64,000 bases of DNA from Bacteroidales bacterium (GTDB lineage Bacteria > Bacteroidota > Bacteroidia > Bacteroidales > UBA4417). The DNA lies in assembly GCA_030654075.1 (NCBI GenBank), contig JAURYB010000079.1, forward strand, positions 18,192 to 82,191, given 5' to 3'. Shown piece after piece: positions 1 through 9,281 of the stretch (positions are counted from its first letter, which is position 1; every line of letters begins with the position of its first letter). Both the position numbers and the translations under genes were made by a program. The notes beneath the pieces are model-generated. The model ran no database searches. It was given only the letters and a program-made list of their open reading frames with translations, and was not told where the DNA came from.

Positions 1-1
1 T

Positions 2-2560
2 GGTGGAAAGACTGAAAATATAGGAAACCTGATTTTGAAACCTACAGCTACAAATCTTGGTGGTGTTGAAATAAAGGGAACAGCAGAAAGGGCGGAACAA
101 AAAGGAGACACTACCCAATACAATGCCACTGCATTTAAGGTTACCCAGGATGCAAGCACTGAAGACCTGGTTAAGAAAATGCCCGGAATTACCATTGAAA
201 ACGGGACGGTTAAAGCCCATGGCGAAGATGTAAAAAGGGTGCTGGTAGACGGAAAGCAATTTTTTGGTGAAGATCCATCCGTAACGCTTAAAAACCTGCC
301 GGCTGAAGTGGTTGATAAGATCCAGGTTTTTGACAAGCTTTCGGATCAGGCAGCATGGAGTGGATTTGATGATGGCAGCGGCCAGAAAACCATTAATATT
401 GTTACACGTAACGCGAAAAGTTCAGGTCAGTTTGGCAAGTTTTCAGCCGGTTATGGTACCGACGACCGATACCTGCTGGGAGCCAATGTCAATTTTTTTA
501 ACGGTGATCGCAAAATAACCCTGCTGGGAATGAGCAACAATGTGAACCAGCAGAATTTCTCGGCCGACGATGTGATTGGCAGTGGTGGCGGCGGTCGTTC
601 AGGTGGCAGAGGTGGTTCCGCGTTCCAGGTTGGTCCCTCAAACGGGATTTTCAGCACGCATGCACTCGGGTTTAATTATACCGATACATGGGGAAGCAAG
701 TTAACCTTAAATGCAAGTTATTTCTGGAATAAAGGCGAAAATACCAACAACAAACTGGTGAACAGGAAATATATACTGGATGAAAATAAAAACCAATATT
801 ATAATGAACTCAGTTCATCGGAATCAGACAACACTAACCACCGTTTGAATATGCGCATTGAGTATAATCCTGATTCGAGCAATTCGTTCATTCTAACCCC
901 AAGGCTAAGTCTTCAGTACAACAAATCCAACAGCTATTCTGCCGCAATTACCAGCCTTGATCCTGAATTTACCCCCGACAGCCTCCTAAATGAATCTGTT
1001 AATAATAATGAGAATGACGCGAACGGGTATAATTTTAATAATGACTTTCTGTACCGTTATAAATTTCACAAAAAAGGCCGAACCGCTTCTATTAATATAG
1101 GTACTGGAATAAGTAACAGGTATCGCGATAGTTATGTAAATAACCTGAGTGATTTTTACAATTCACGGGAAGGACATTCAAACGATACAACCGATCAGTA
1201 TGGCAAAACACTTTCGGATGGAATAAACCTTTCATCAAATCTGGTTTATACCGAGCCTTTAGGCAAAAACAGCCAGTTTCAGCTAAACTATTCTGTTTCC
1301 TATGCCAAGAATTCAAACGATAAGAAAACTTATAAATATGTACCTTCCCAACAGGATTACACCTCGTTCGACACATTGTACTCAAATATTTACGACAATG
1401 ATTATATAACCCATCGTGTTGGAACCGGTTACCTCTATCAAACAGAGATGATGAATCTGAATGCGGGTATTTCCTATCAATATGCATCCCTACAGGGGAA
1501 TACCAGTTTTCCTGATATTGATTCCACCCGGAAGACTTTTAATTCCGTTCTTCCGAATGTTATGTTAAACTACAAATTTACCAAGTTTACCAACCTGAGG
1601 ATTACCTACAGAGCCAGTACCAACGCACCTTCGGCCACCCAGTTGCAAAAAGTTGTCGATAATTCGAACTCGATCTTGAAATCCACCGGTAACCCTGAAC
1701 TGAAACAGGAATTCAGGAATTTTGCGATGGCACGTTTTTCGCATTCCAATAAAGAAAAAACCGCCAATCTCTTTGGTATGCTCTTTTTCCAGCAAACCAT
1801 GAACTACATTGGTAATTCAACCTTGGTTGCTGCCAGTGATACGGTAGTATACGGACAAGAAATCAACCCGGGAACCCAGTTATCCATGCCCGAAAACCTC
1901 GATGGAGCCTGGAATTCAAGAGCCATTGTTACGATTGGATTCCCGGTTAAACCCATTAAAAGCAATCTGAATTTCAATACTGGTGTCAGTTATAACCAGC
2001 TTCCCAGTCTGATCAATACACGCTCCAATCTCTCTAAAACCTACGGAATTAATATGGGTGCTGTGTTAAGCAGCAATATCAGCGAGAAAATTGATTTTAC
2101 TCTCACTTACAACATTAACTATAATCTTGTTGAGAACACCATTCAACCTAGTTTAGATAATAATTACCTGTTCCAGATTGGGTCAATCCAGTTTAACTGG
2201 GAATTCTGGAAAGGTTTTTTTGTGCAGAACAGTGTAACATATCAGAATTATAACGGTATTTCTTCAAATATTAATGATCATTACACGCTTTGGAATTTCA
2301 ATTTAGGCAAGAAAATCTTCAAAAATAAATCCGGCGAAATAAAATTGTCTTGTTATGATATCCTTGACGAAAATAAAAGTCTGAACCGAAGTGTAACCGA
2401 TACTTATATTGAAGATTCAAATACGCAGGTACTACAGCAGTATTTTATGCTTGCATTTACGTATAGTCTGCGTAATTTCACGGGTAAACCTCCAACAAAT
2501 GAAAGACGTGGCTTTGATGGACCTGCTGGCGGAAGACCGGATGGACAACCGATGCATTGA
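2..2560 (+). CDS. TonB-linked outer membrane beta-barrel receptor, 5' end outside window
   Basis: The reading frame is open from base 2, so the N-terminus (signal peptide and most of a carboxypeptidase-like regulatory domain) lies upstream of the window. The visible part starts with the end of that domain, then a TonB plug-like segment of about 110 residues (pattern EDLVKKMPGI, then DGKQFFGEDP and NIVTRN), then a long barrel rich in aromatic/polar alternation. A Gly/Arg-rich linker lies at 580-625. This matches the OMP_b-brl_3 type of TonB-associated receptor common in Bacteroidota. No SusD partner follows, so polysaccharide import is not supported and the substrate is unknown. The first possible start codon seen, TTG at 35, is only an internal codon. 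Confidence 0.85.
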   Translation, partial: GGKTENIGNLILKPTATNLGGVEIKGTAERAEQKGDTTQYNATAFKVTQDASTEDLVKKMPGITIENGTVKAHGEDVKRVLVDGKQFFGEDPSVTLKNLPAEVVDKIQVFDKLSDQAAWSGFDDGSGQKTINIVTRNAKSSGQFGKFSAGYGTDDRYLLGANVNFFNGDRKITLLGMSNNVNQQNFSADDVIGSGGGGRSGGRGGSAFQVGPSNGIFSTHALGFNYTDTWGSKLTLNASYFWNKGENTNNKLVNRKYILDENKNQYYNELSSSESDNTNHRLNMRIEYNPDSSNSFILTPRLSLQYNKSNSYSAAITSLDPEFTPDSLLNESVNNNENDANGYNFNNDFLYRYKFHKKGRTASINIGTGISNRYRDSYVNNLSDFYNSREGHSNDTTDQYGKTLSDGINLSSNLVYTEPLGKNSQFQLNYSVSYAKNSNDKKTYKYVPSQQDYTSFDTLYSNIYDNDYITHRVGTGYLYQTEMMNLNAGISYQYASLQGNTSFPDIDSTRKTFNSVLPNVMLNYKFTKFTNLRITYRASTNAPSATQLQKVVDNSNSILKSTGNPELKQEFRNFAMARFSHSNKEKTANLFGMLFFQQTMNYIGNSTLVAASDTVVYGQEINPGTQLSMPENLDGAWNSRAIVTIGFPVKPIKSNLNFNTGVSYNQLPSLINTRSNLSKTYGINMGAVLSSNISEKIDFTLTYNINYNLVENTIQPSLDNNYLFQIGSIQFNWEFWKGFFVQNSVTYQNYNGISSNINDHYTLWNFNLGKKIFKNKSGEIKLSCYDILDENKSLNRSVTDTYIEDSNTQVLQQYFMLAFTYSLRNFTGKPPTNERRGFDGPAGGRPDGQPMH

Positions 2561-2670
2561 GAGTGAGGGTTAATCCGGTAGTGATTTTGTGAAATTTTTT
2601 GCCGAAAAGTCTGACTCCCAATATTAGTACTTAACTCTTTTATAGACCTACTAAACAGTTTCAATTTGTG

Positions 2671-3357
2671 TTATTTCAGTAGATATGATCTGAAACCAAA
2701 AGATCCAAAGAGGAGCGATATTGAAAATTCAGGTTTGGAATAATCAGATTGAACGAACGTCGGTATAGTCTCGCCTGCCTGATTCTCGTAAACGCCATTT
2801 ACCATTCCAACTATATGGTAACCTCCGCTTACATTGATTTTGAACCAACGTGTCATCTTCATTTCCGCAAATAGTTTTGGTATCAAGATGAATACCACAT
2901 CATCATAAATTTTATCATTATATTTATTCGTTGGACCTTTTGCAAGAAGCTGTATGGTTCCCAAGCCGGCAGAACCACTTAGTCCCCAATTCAGAATGTT
3001 TTTAGTTTTGTGAATATACCCAAGCACGCCACCAGCATGTAGCATATCAACTTCACCATCGGTAAAAGTCATATAACCAATTGTTGCCAGATCGGTTCGG
3101 GGAACTTTTGTTATTAGTTTTTGCCCATAAAGGCCAATAAAGAATTTATCATTAAATACCACTCCACCTGTAGCTCCTGCATCAATAGCCGTATAACCTT
3201 CAACATTCGACAGAGAAATATAAGGGCCAATATATCCGTTTACCTGCCCTCGTCTTTCTGCATCAAACAAATGAAAGCGGTCGTTTTTATTTTGCGCAAA
3301 TAGCGATAAAGCTGAATGACAAATGATAACGCAAACAATTAAAACTTTGCTTCTCAT
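2671..3357 (-). CDS. Exported hypothetical protein, probable small outer-membrane barrel
   Basis: The 228-residue product begins with a clear signal peptide (MRSKVLIVCVII, cleavage after ...SLFAQ). The mature part is rich in Gly and aromatic residues in short alternating stretches (GYIGPYISLS, GATGGVVF, FFIGLYGQK, SISLLFGSFGF) and ends in a hydrophobic strand, as expected of a small beta-barrel or porin-like surface protein. No named family was recognised. A good -7 element (TATCTTTG on the minus strand, 3405-3412) lies about 50 bases before the start codon, so it is probably transcribed alone. It converges with the receptor gene on the left. Confidence 0.7.
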   Translation of the reverse strand: MRSKVLIVCVIICHSALSLFAQNKNDRFHLFDAERRGQVNGYIGPYISLSNVEGYTAIDAGATGGVVFNDKFFIGLYGQKLITKVPRTDLATIGYMTFTDGEVDMLHAGGVLGYIHKTKNILNWGLSGSAGLGTIQLLAKGPTNKYNDKIYDDVVFILIPKLFAEMKMTRWFKINVSGGYHIVGMVNGVYENQAGETIPTFVQSDYSKPEFSISLLFGSFGFRSYLLK

Positions 3358-3404
3358 TTTTTATGGCATTATTTTTAAGACTGATTCTGTTTTCTTGCGA
3401 TAAA

Positions 3405-3412
3405 CAAAGATA
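3405..3412 (-). promoter_or_regulatory. -7 element TATCTTTG for the 2671-3357 gene
   Basis: A perfect Bacteroidota TAnnTTTG element on the minus strand. It sits 48 bases upstream of the start codon at 3357. Confidence 0.5.
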
Positions 3413-3593
3413 TTGTGTTCAGCTTTGTTATCTGTAATTTTTTGCATTTTTTTGATTTCCTGGTCTTTCTCCCTAATAAAATTTATTAAACTAATTGAAT
3501 TTCAATAGGCTAACAAATATTTCTTTAGATAAAAGATATTTTACAATTATTGGAGAACCCTTTTATTTTGTCAGAATCCAGTGTGCAAATGCA

Positions 3594-3632
3594 TAAAAAA
3601 ATCACTTACAAATTAACTCTGTAAGTGATTGA
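3594..3632 (-). terminator. Rho-independent terminator after tRNA-Gln
   Basis: The minus strand has a stem TCACTTACA / TGTAAGTGA with a short loop, followed by a run of T (A-run at 3595-3600 on the plus strand). It lies directly downstream of tRNA-Gln. A similar hairpin follows the tRNA-Asn remnant at 57.2 kb. Confidence 0.75.
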
Positions 3633-3640
3633 TTTTAAAG

Positions 3641-3713
3641 TTGTCCGACCAGGGCTCGAACCTGGACTCTTCTGATCCAGAATCAGACGTGTTGCCGATT
3701 ACACCATCAGACA
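3641..3713 (-). tRNA. tRNA-Gln (CTG anticodon)
   Basis: Reads on the minus strand with a seven-pair acceptor stem (TGTCTGA / TCGGACA, one G-T pair), a D arm, a TCTGA/TCAGA anticodon stem around TTCTGGA, and a normal T arm with TTCGAGC. The anticodon is CTG, which reads the glutamine codon CAG. The 3' CCA is not encoded. The gene lies 66 bases downstream of glnS on the same strand but has its own -7 element (TAATTTTG at 3732-3739). Confidence 0.93.
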
Positions 3714-3731
3714 ATTTTTATTTGAGGAGCG

Positions 3732-3739
3732 CAAAATTA
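3732..3739 (-). promoter_or_regulatory. -7 element TAATTTTG for tRNA-Gln
   Basis: A perfect TAnnTTTG element on the minus strand, inside the 66-base gap between glnS and tRNA-Gln. It suggests the tRNA can be transcribed independently of glnS. Confidence 0.55.
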
Positions 3740-3779
3740 TACAATTTTCTTAACGCTACGTCAGAAATATTCAGTTTTT

Positions 3780-5483
3780 TTAGAACTGTTTTGATTTTGT
3801 CCAGGTATCCTTAAGCGCCACGGTACGGTTAAATACTATTTTTGAATCATTTGAATCCGGATCAACGCAGAAATACCCTAGTCTTTCGAACTGAAACCTG
3901 TCGCCTGCTTTTGCACTGGAAACCGAAGCTTCGGCATAAGCAGTGATGACTTTCAGCGAATCAGGATTCACATTTTCCTTGAAATCGTGTCCTTCTTCCA
4001 CATTCTCGGGAGTTTCAGTCGAAAAAAGCCTGTCGTATAAACGAACTTCAACCGGCAATGCGTGTGCCACCGATACCCAGTGAAGCGTTCCTTTTACTTT
4101 TTTATTGCTGTTTGGTTGTCCGCTACGGGTATCAGCCTGGTAAGTGCAATGAATCTCTGTGATATTACCTTCATCATCCTTAACAATGCTCTCACATTTG
4201 ATGATATAACCATATTTCAGGCGTACTTCACCACCTGGTTTAAGACGGAAAAATTTTCCTGTTGGATTTTCCTGGAAGTCTTCCCGTTCGATGTAAAGCT
4301 CGTTTGAGAACTGAACTTTGCGGAAACCGGCTTCCGGATCTTCCGGGTTGTTAATAGCTTCGAGTTCTTCAACCTGCCCTTCGGGAAAGTTGTCGAGTAT
4401 AAGTTTTACCGGATTCAGAACCGCCATTACACGATTTGAGCGCCTGTTGAGATCTTCGCGAACACAGAATTCAAGTAATGCCACATCAATAAGCTGGTCG
4501 CGCTTGGCAATACCGATTGTATCAGCAAAGTTTCGCAACGATTCGGGAGTATATCCGCGGCGACGTAAACCGCAAATGGTAGGCATCCGAGGATCGTCCC
4601 ATCCATTAACCACATTTTCGTTTACAAGTTGCAGCAGTTTGCGCTTACTCATAACAGTATATGTTAAATTTAAGCGGGCAAATTCAATCTGTCGCGGGCG
4701 ATAGTCACCTTCGGCTACCTGTTCAAGGTACCATTCGTAAAGTGGCCTGTGGACCTCGAATTCAAGCGTGCAGATGCTATGTGTAATTCCTTCGAGGTAA
4801 TCGCTTTGACCATGCGCGTAATCGTACATCGGATAAATGCACCATTTGTCGCCGGTACGGTGGTGATCGGTATGCAGAATGCGGTACATGATAGGATCGC
4901 GCATCAACATGTTGGGATGAGCCATATCCACTTTGGCACGCAGAACTTTGCTTCCATCAGGAAACTCACCGTTTTTCATACGGGCGAATAAGTCCAGGTT
5001 TTCTTCAACCGAACGTGTCCGATACGGGCTTTCTTTTCCTGCACGGGTAACAGTACCACGGTATTCACTTATTTGCTCCGCATTCAGATCGTCAACATAC
5101 GCTTTTTCGTCCTTTATAATTTTAACAGCCCAATCGTAAAGCTGGTCGAAATAATCGGATGCATAAAAAAGCCGGTCGCCCCAGTCGAAACCAAGCCAAT
5201 GCACATCTTCCATAATGCTATCCACATACTCAGTATCTTCTTTCACCGGATTGGTATCGTCAAAGCGAAGGTTAGCCAGGCCATTGTATTTAATAGCTGT
5301 TCCGAAATTCAGGCAAATGCTTTTAGCATGCCCGATGTGCAGATAACCATTTGGCTCCGGCGGAAAACGGGTATGAACACGTCCCTGGTTTTTGCCCTGG
5401 GCGATTTCATCTTCAATAATCTGGTGTATAAAATTTAATGAAACTTTCTCTTCCAGCGGAGTGGTAATGTTTTCGTCAGTCAT
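3780..5483 (-). CDS. glnS: Glutaminyl-tRNA synthetase
   Basis: Class I aminoacyl-tRNA synthetase that charges tRNA-Gln with glutamine in the cytoplasm. The 567-residue length is typical. Seen in the sequence are the HIGH motif (residues 49-52, after [10 protein letters not shown]), a KMSKS-type loop (VMSKRKLL), the GlnRS-specific stretch [22 protein letters not shown] (split by the eye as catalytic and tRNA acceptor parts), and the C-terminal beta-barrel anticodon-binding domain. Its cognate tRNA-Gln is the next gene downstream on the same strand. A TACCTTTG promoter element lies at 5524-5531, giving a leader of about 35 bases. Presence of GlnRS implies direct glutaminylation rather than reliance on GatCAB alone. 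Confidence 0.97.
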   Translation of the reverse strand: MTDENITTPLEEKVSLNFIHQIIEDEIAQGKNQGRVHTRFPPEPNGYLHIGHAKSICLNFGTAIKYNGLANLRFDDTNPVKEDTEYVDSIMEDVHWLGFDWGDRLFYASDYFDQLYDWAVKIIKDEKAYVDDLNAEQISEYRGTVTRAGKESPYRTRSVEENLDLFARMKNGEFPDGSKVLRAKVDMAHPNMLMRDPIMYRILHTDHHRTGDKWCIYPMYDYAHGQSDYLEGITHSICTLEFEVHRPLYEWYLEQVAEGDYRPRQIEFARLNLTYTVMSKRKLLQLVNENVVNGWDDPRMPTICGLRRRGYTPESLRNFADTIGIAKRDQLIDVALLEFCVREDLNRRSNRVMAVLNPVKLILDNFPEGQVEELEAINNPEDPEAGFRKVQFSNELYIEREDFQENPTGKFFRLKPGGEVRLKYGYIIKCESIVKDDEGNITEIHCTYQADTRSGQPNSNKKVKGTLHWVSVAHALPVEVRLYDRLFSTETPENVEEGHDFKENVNPDSLKVITAYAEASVSSAKAGDRFQFERLGYFCVDPDSNDSKIVFNRTVALKDTWTKSKQF

Positions 5484-5523
5484 GATGATCAGGCATTTAA
5501 GCTAATTATTCGGAAATAATTTG

Positions 5524-5531
5524 CAAAGGTA
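5524..5531 (-). promoter_or_regulatory. -7 element TACCTTTG for glnS
   Basis: A perfect TAnnTTTG element on the minus strand. It is 40 bases upstream of the glnS start codon. Confidence 0.5.
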
Positions 5532-5570
5532 AAGTTTATTGGCTTTGGGGGAAGGTATTGTGGGTTAATA

Positions 5571-5771
5571 GTTAATGGAAAATGGAAAATAGTTGTATTA
5601 CAAAGAGAAAAATAGTTAATGGAAAATAGAAAATAGTTAAAATGTTGCAGGCTCGAAGTACTTAAGTTGGCCGAATACAACTAATTTTGCATTCAATCCT
5701 TTAATAAAGGATCCAGTGATTAGGGCTGGGAGATAGGGAATCCAGCCCATTTTCCATTAACCATTAACTAA
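5571..5771. repeat. Dispersed AATGGAAAAT repeat block with inverted arms
   Basis: Two plus-strand arms (5571-5592 and 5612-5640) are built from GTTAATGGAAAATGG-like units. A third arm at 5748-5771 carries the same units inverted (CATTTTCCATTAACCATTAAC). The same family recurs at 9243-9262 and 40889-41021. The block fills the gap between the divergent genes glnS and folB; no gene is visible in it. Confidence 0.6.
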
Positions 5772-5779
5772 TAACTAAA

Positions 5780-6136
5780 ATGGGGCTAATAGAAATAGAG
5801 GGAATGGACTTTTTCGCCTACCACGGCTGCTTTAAAGAAGAGCGGGTGATTGGCACACGGTTTACGGTTGACGCATGGCTGACAACTGACACATCTGAAT
5901 CAGAAACCAGCGATAGCCTTAAAGACACGGTTAATTACCAGGCTGTTTACGCGCTTTTGCGGCAGGAGATGGAGCAACACTCCCATTTGCTCGAACATGT
6001 CGCCAGGAGGATGATAGATGCCCTTTACAGGGATTTTAAAACATTGATTCATGTTAAAATAAAAGTATCAAAACTGAATCCGGCACTGGCGAATGGCGGG
6101 AAGATCAAACAGGTGAGTGTGACACTGGAACGTTAA
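5780..6136 (+). CDS. folB: Dihydroneopterin aldolase
   Basis: Folate-pathway enzyme converting 7,8-dihydroneopterin to 6-hydroxymethyl-dihydropterin and glycolaldehyde. The 118-residue product has the standard length and FolB landmarks: IEGMDFFAYHGCFKEER near the N-terminus with the substrate-binding Tyr/His/Glu region, VNYQAVY in the middle, LLEHVARRMIDAL, and a C-terminal VKVSKLNP-type strand with the catalytic lysine region. It stands alone here, without folE, folK or folP next to it. The ATG follows an AATGG repeat arm by only a few bases. Confidence 0.93.
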   Translation: MGLIEIEGMDFFAYHGCFKEERVIGTRFTVDAWLTTDTSESETSDSLKDTVNYQAVYALLRQEMEQHSHLLEHVARRMIDALYRDFKTLIHVKIKVSKLNPALANGGKIKQVSVTLER

Positions 6137-6232
6137 TTTATTTCGGATGTCGGATTGCTGATGTCGGATGTGTTTTCAATTTACTCAAGAATTCGCACCT
6201 ATTTCCCACTTTCTATTTTCTATTTCACTCTG

Positions 6233-6424
6233 ATGAATAACAAGGAACGACCGTTCGAACAAAAGAAATGTCCCCGCTGTGGCAATTCATTTACTTGTAG
6301 CACTTCGGCAAAATGCTGGTGTTTTGAAGTGGATGTACCTGCAGATACCATGCAGATAATTCAGGATACCTGGTCCGGATGCCTATGTCCTGACTGCCTG
6401 AAGTCGTTCGCAAAGCATGCCTAA
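6233..6424 (+). CDS. Cysteine-rich CWC domain protein
   Basis: A 64-residue protein if started at the ATG at 6233 (MNNKERPFEQK). A longer frame from 6155 adds 26 residues encoded by low-complexity intergenic sequence and is unlikely. It contains CPRCGNSFTC, CWCFEVDVP and CLCPDCLKSF, the pattern of the Cysteine-rich CWC family, a probable zinc-binding domain of unknown function. It follows folB by about 100 bases on the same strand and precedes tRNA-Cys. Confidence 0.75.
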   Translation: MNNKERPFEQKKCPRCGNSFTCSTSAKCWCFEVDVPADTMQIIQDTWSGCLCPDCLKSFAKHA

Positions 6425-6431
6425 AAAAGTA

Positions 6432-6463
6432 TTTGTTGATAAAATGTTAATTACTTACCTTTG
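6432..6463 (+). promoter_or_regulatory. Promoter of tRNA-Cys (TTTG-N20-TACCTTTG)
   Basis: A TTTG -33 element at 6432-6435 and a TACCTTTG -7 element at 6456-6463, spaced 20 bases. The tRNA begins 15 bases further on. This is the full Bacteroidota housekeeping promoter pattern. Confidence 0.75.
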
Positions 6464-6477
6464 CACCGCCAAAACAA

Positions 6478-6548
6478 GGTTTCGTGGCCGAGTGGTTAGG
6501 CAGCGGTCTGCAAAACCGTGTACAGCGGTTCGAATCCGCTCGAAACCT
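6478..6548 (+). tRNA. tRNA-Cys (GCA anticodon)
   Basis: Cloverleaf with acceptor GGTTTCG / CGAAACC and a U discriminator at 6548, as expected for tRNA-Cys. The anticodon stem GCGGT/ACCGT encloses CTGCAAA, giving anticodon GCA. The T loop is TTCGAAT. No encoded CCA. Confidence 0.95.
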
Positions 6549-6552
6549 CAGT

Positions 6553-6579
6553 AAAAGCCTCCTTTCGGGGGCTTTTGTC
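6553..6579. terminator. Bidirectional terminator between tRNA-Cys and the thiolase gene
   Basis: Stem AAAAGCCTCC / GGGGGCTTTT with a TTTC loop (a GAAA tetraloop on the minus strand) flanked by T-rich DNA. It lies 4 bases after tRNA-Cys and 15 bases after the stop codon of the convergent thiolase gene, so it can serve both. Confidence 0.8.
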
Positions 6580-6594
6580 GTTTATGCCGTTAAT

Positions 6595-7848
6595 TTATTC
6601 ACCTCGTTTATATACAATCGCCACCACCGTTTTATCATCTCCACCCATATTAATAGTCATACCATAAGGTCGTGAAGGATCAATTTTGATTTGGTTCAAT
6701 CCGGCTTTTCCGGTTAACTGTTCCCAAATAGTTACTGCCATATGCACACCGGTTCCGCCTGTGGGATGCCCCCAGCCGATAAGTCCACCGGTGGTATTCA
6801 TCGGAATTTTGCCATTGCGGGCAGTATTTCCGGCAGCTACAAAGGCAGCTCCTTCGCCATGAGCAGCAAAACCAAGGGCTTCAACTGCCAGTATCCCTGC
6901 AATGGTAAAACAGTCGTGAAGTTCAACCGTTGCAAGTTGCTCTATTGTAATTTCTGCGGATGAAAGCGCCTGCCTGATAGCTTCACGCATGGTTGTAAGC
7001 ACCGTGAGTTGAGGCGGATCTTCCGTGATATCATCTACGGCATGCCCCCACCCTATTACCTCGACAGCATCTGATTTGGCAATTCCGGCACGTTTAAGTC
7101 CTTCTTCACTTAAAACAGCAATTCCGGAAGCTCCGTCACTTACCTTAGAACAGTCAAAAACATTCAGATGGTCGGTAAACGATCGCGGATTGGGCTCAGT
7201 CAAGGCTAATCCTTCAAGATCGGAAACCGCATTATGATGTTCCTGCGCCGTCGGGCACAGACGAGCATTTTCAATGGCATTCCTGTACCAGCGGGCAAAA
7301 CCTTTACGTGTATTCTCACGTCCAAATTTTTCATAATAGGCTCCTGCCCTGTCGCTGAATTGTCCGGGAAAAAAATACGCGTGGCCGTCTTTCCGTTTGT
7401 TGAACCAGCCAGCGCCGGCAAGAATATCAGCTCCATAAATAGCTTTCACCGTATTCTGAACCTCCACTCCTATGCAAAGAACTGAATCTGCTGTTCCAGC
7501 CAAAACGGATTTCATTCCGGTAATAAGTGCAAGACCTCCGGAAGCACAAGCGCCTTCAACACTTATAGAGGGTTTAAATCTCAAGCCTTTATCTACCATG
7601 GGTAAAAAAGCGCCAAGATGAGCCTGTTTATTAAACCTTGCTGACATAAAATTGCCTACAGCGCTTTCGTCCACATTCTGAGCTCCACCCAATTGCGTGA
7701 TTACTCCCTGCCCGGCTTCTTTCAGATAGTGTTCGAGTCCCGGACGTTCAGTGCGTGGATTAAACTCTTTGCGGCCAGTACCAAGTGAAATGGTATTGTA
7801 ACCGGCAGCCATAAATATTTTATGTGATGGTTGTGGCATTTCGATCAA
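6595..7848 (-). CDS. Thiolase (acetyl-CoA acyltransferase-like)
   Basis: Last gene of a three-gene operon for beta-oxidation-type chemistry. The 417-residue protein has thiolase landmarks: nucleophilic Cys101 in VEGACASGG, HDCFTIA near the second catalytic His, and the C-terminal NTTGGLIGWGHPTGGTG loop. In classical thiolases the last motif is NxxGGxIAxGHPxGxxG followed by a Cys. Here the region ends VHMAVTIWEQL without the usual CG motif, so the enzyme fits the SCP2/SCPx-like thiolase branch better than the FadA/AtoB branch. It should cleave or form a 3-ketoacyl-CoA; chain length cannot be told. It starts 11 bases after the dehydrogenase stop codon. Confidence 0.85.
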   Translation of the reverse strand: MIEMPQPSHKIFMAAGYNTISLGTGRKEFNPRTERPGLEHYLKEAGQGVITQLGGAQNVDESAVGNFMSARFNKQAHLGAFLPMVDKGLRFKPSISVEGACASGGLALITGMKSVLAGTADSVLCIGVEVQNTVKAIYGADILAGAGWFNKRKDGHAYFFPGQFSDRAGAYYEKFGRENTRKGFARWYRNAIENARLCPTAQEHHNAVSDLEGLALTEPNPRSFTDHLNVFDCSKVSDGASGIAVLSEEGLKRAGIAKSDAVEVIGWGHAVDDITEDPPQLTVLTTMREAIRQALSSAEITIEQLATVELHDCFTIAGILAVEALGFAAHGEGAAFVAAGNTARNGKIPMNTTGGLIGWGHPTGGTGVHMAVTIWEQLTGKAGLNQIKIDPSRPYGMTINMGGDDKTVVAIVYKRGE

Positions 7849-7859
7849 ATTAAAACCTG

Positions 7860-9194
7860 TTACAAATAATCATTAATAGGACCATAAGCATGGAAGAAAC
7901 CGGTGAGTAAAACGGCATTTACATCATTCCCATTATGGGCAACTCCGTCAGTAACTAGTTTACGTGCTGATTCACGGGAGTTCAGAGCATAGGCAACAGC
8001 AAGTGACGCTCCTTCTGATCCGGAGTCAAGCAGAGCTTTAAAAGCAGGTTTCAAAACAGAATCTTTATCACGAACCTTGACCAATTCTTTCCATGGCAAT
8101 ACTTCATTAGGAACAACTCCAAGCCAGCTGTCTGGTTTTTCCCGGAAAGCAGAAATCTCGAAATAGGTACCGGAAGGTTTATCAATAACACCGGCAGGTT
8201 TGCCTTTTTCATATTTCAGGAAACCATCTTTCTGGCTTCCATCGCTAAATTGTCCTCCTTTAACACCGTTGAGAACCAGCTCATCCAGCAGGCTGCTATG
8301 CATTTTCTCGCCTTGAATATGAGGTTGCATTACGCGAAGTATAAACTGAACTATATCAAGCCCGACATAATCAATCAGCTGGAAAATACCCATAGGCCGC
8401 GACAGGAAATCACGTGTAACACGATCGACACAATAAATTGCCTCATGCAAAGGCATCTGTACTGAAAGCCGCTCAGCTTCAGCGATCCCGAATAAAGCAT
8501 CGCGCATAAAATGGCCATTGCCTATAAAGCCTGCAATATCGTTTGAAGGAACAACTGTTTTACGAAGATTAGCAGCGTATTTGCGGGCAAATTCAACCAT
8601 CCCGACAGGGTTTTCTTTTATAGTGATAAGTTCAACCAATTTTTGAACAGCGGGCGGATTGTAGAAGTGAAATCCCAAAATCCGTCCATCCAACACGGCA
8701 TTCTTATTAAGACCACCAATAGGGACTGAAGATGTGTTTGTAAAAAACCAGGGTTGATATTTGTTGTTTTCATTAATCAAACGAAAAAGCTTTTCCTTCA
8801 ATGTCTGGTTTTCACTAACAGCTTCAAAAACCAAAGAGGAATCATACGCGGCTTCAATACGGGTTGTAGTGCGTATTATACTCATTACGTCCCGCACATA
8901 AGCATCGATTATTTCGCTGTTTTCGATTAATTTGGGTTGTGGGGCGTAAATACTACGAAGTGCAACCGCCTTTTTTTCAGCAGCTTTCAGCACCTGTGAC
9001 TGTAAATATTTCACCAGTCCGCTGAGACCTTCATCAGAAGTGTCAATTGCATTTAATATAAAAGATTTCCCTTTATTTTCCGCCTTAAGCATCTGATCGG
9101 CCATTTCGATAGCGGTGAGCAGCACAATTCCGCTACCCATTTTCCCGGCAGCACCGAGAATAGAAACTTTTTGAAGGCGTTGAGTATATTCCAT
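7860..9194 (-). CDS. 3-hydroxyacyl-CoA dehydrogenase
   Basis: NAD-dependent oxidation of L-3-hydroxyacyl-CoA to 3-ketoacyl-CoA. The N-terminal Rossmann motif is VSILGAAGKMGSG; FVFEAVSE-type and NTSSVPI segments and the signature GFHFYNPPAVQKLVELI follow, then NDIAGFIGNGHFMRDALF leads into the C-terminal helical domain. At 444 residues it is much longer than the 280-residue monofunctional enzyme, through insertion after the first strand and an extended C-terminus. No enoyl-CoA hydratase domain is fused; that activity is encoded by the gene before it. Confidence 0.88.
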   Translation of the reverse strand: MEYTQRLQKVSILGAAGKMGSGIVLLTAIEMADQMLKAENKGKSFILNAIDTSDEGLSGLVKYLQSQVLKAAEKKAVALRSIYAPQPKLIENSEIIDAYVRDVMSIIRTTTRIEAAYDSSLVFEAVSENQTLKEKLFRLINENNKYQPWFFTNTSSVPIGGLNKNAVLDGRILGFHFYNPPAVQKLVELITIKENPVGMVEFARKYAANLRKTVVPSNDIAGFIGNGHFMRDALFGIAEAERLSVQMPLHEAIYCVDRVTRDFLSRPMGIFQLIDYVGLDIVQFILRVMQPHIQGEKMHSSLLDELVLNGVKGGQFSDGSQKDGFLKYEKGKPAGVIDKPSGTYFEISAFREKPDSWLGVVPNEVLPWKELVKVRDKDSVLKPAFKALLDSGSEGASLAVAYALNSRESARKLVTDGVAHNGNDVNAVLLTGFFHAYGPINDYL

Positions 9195-9206
9195 TTTTGT
9201 TCAGGT

Positions 9207-9240
9207 TTTGGGGGTTAGGGATTGGGGATTAGGGGCGAAA
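9207..9240. repeat. G-rich GGGATTA-type short repeat
   Basis: Degenerate tandem units of GGGATTA/GGGATTG in the 87-base gap between two genes of the beta-oxidation operon. A similar block is found at 29514-29548. Confidence 0.4.
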
Positions 9241-9281
9241 CCATTAACAATTTTCTATTAACGATTTTCTCTCTTCACCAA

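Noticed and set aside
1092..1487. Long minus-strand frame inside the receptor gene, and similar shadow frames elsewhere
   Set aside because: They lie fully inside better-supported genes, with unlikely residue composition and no start signals.
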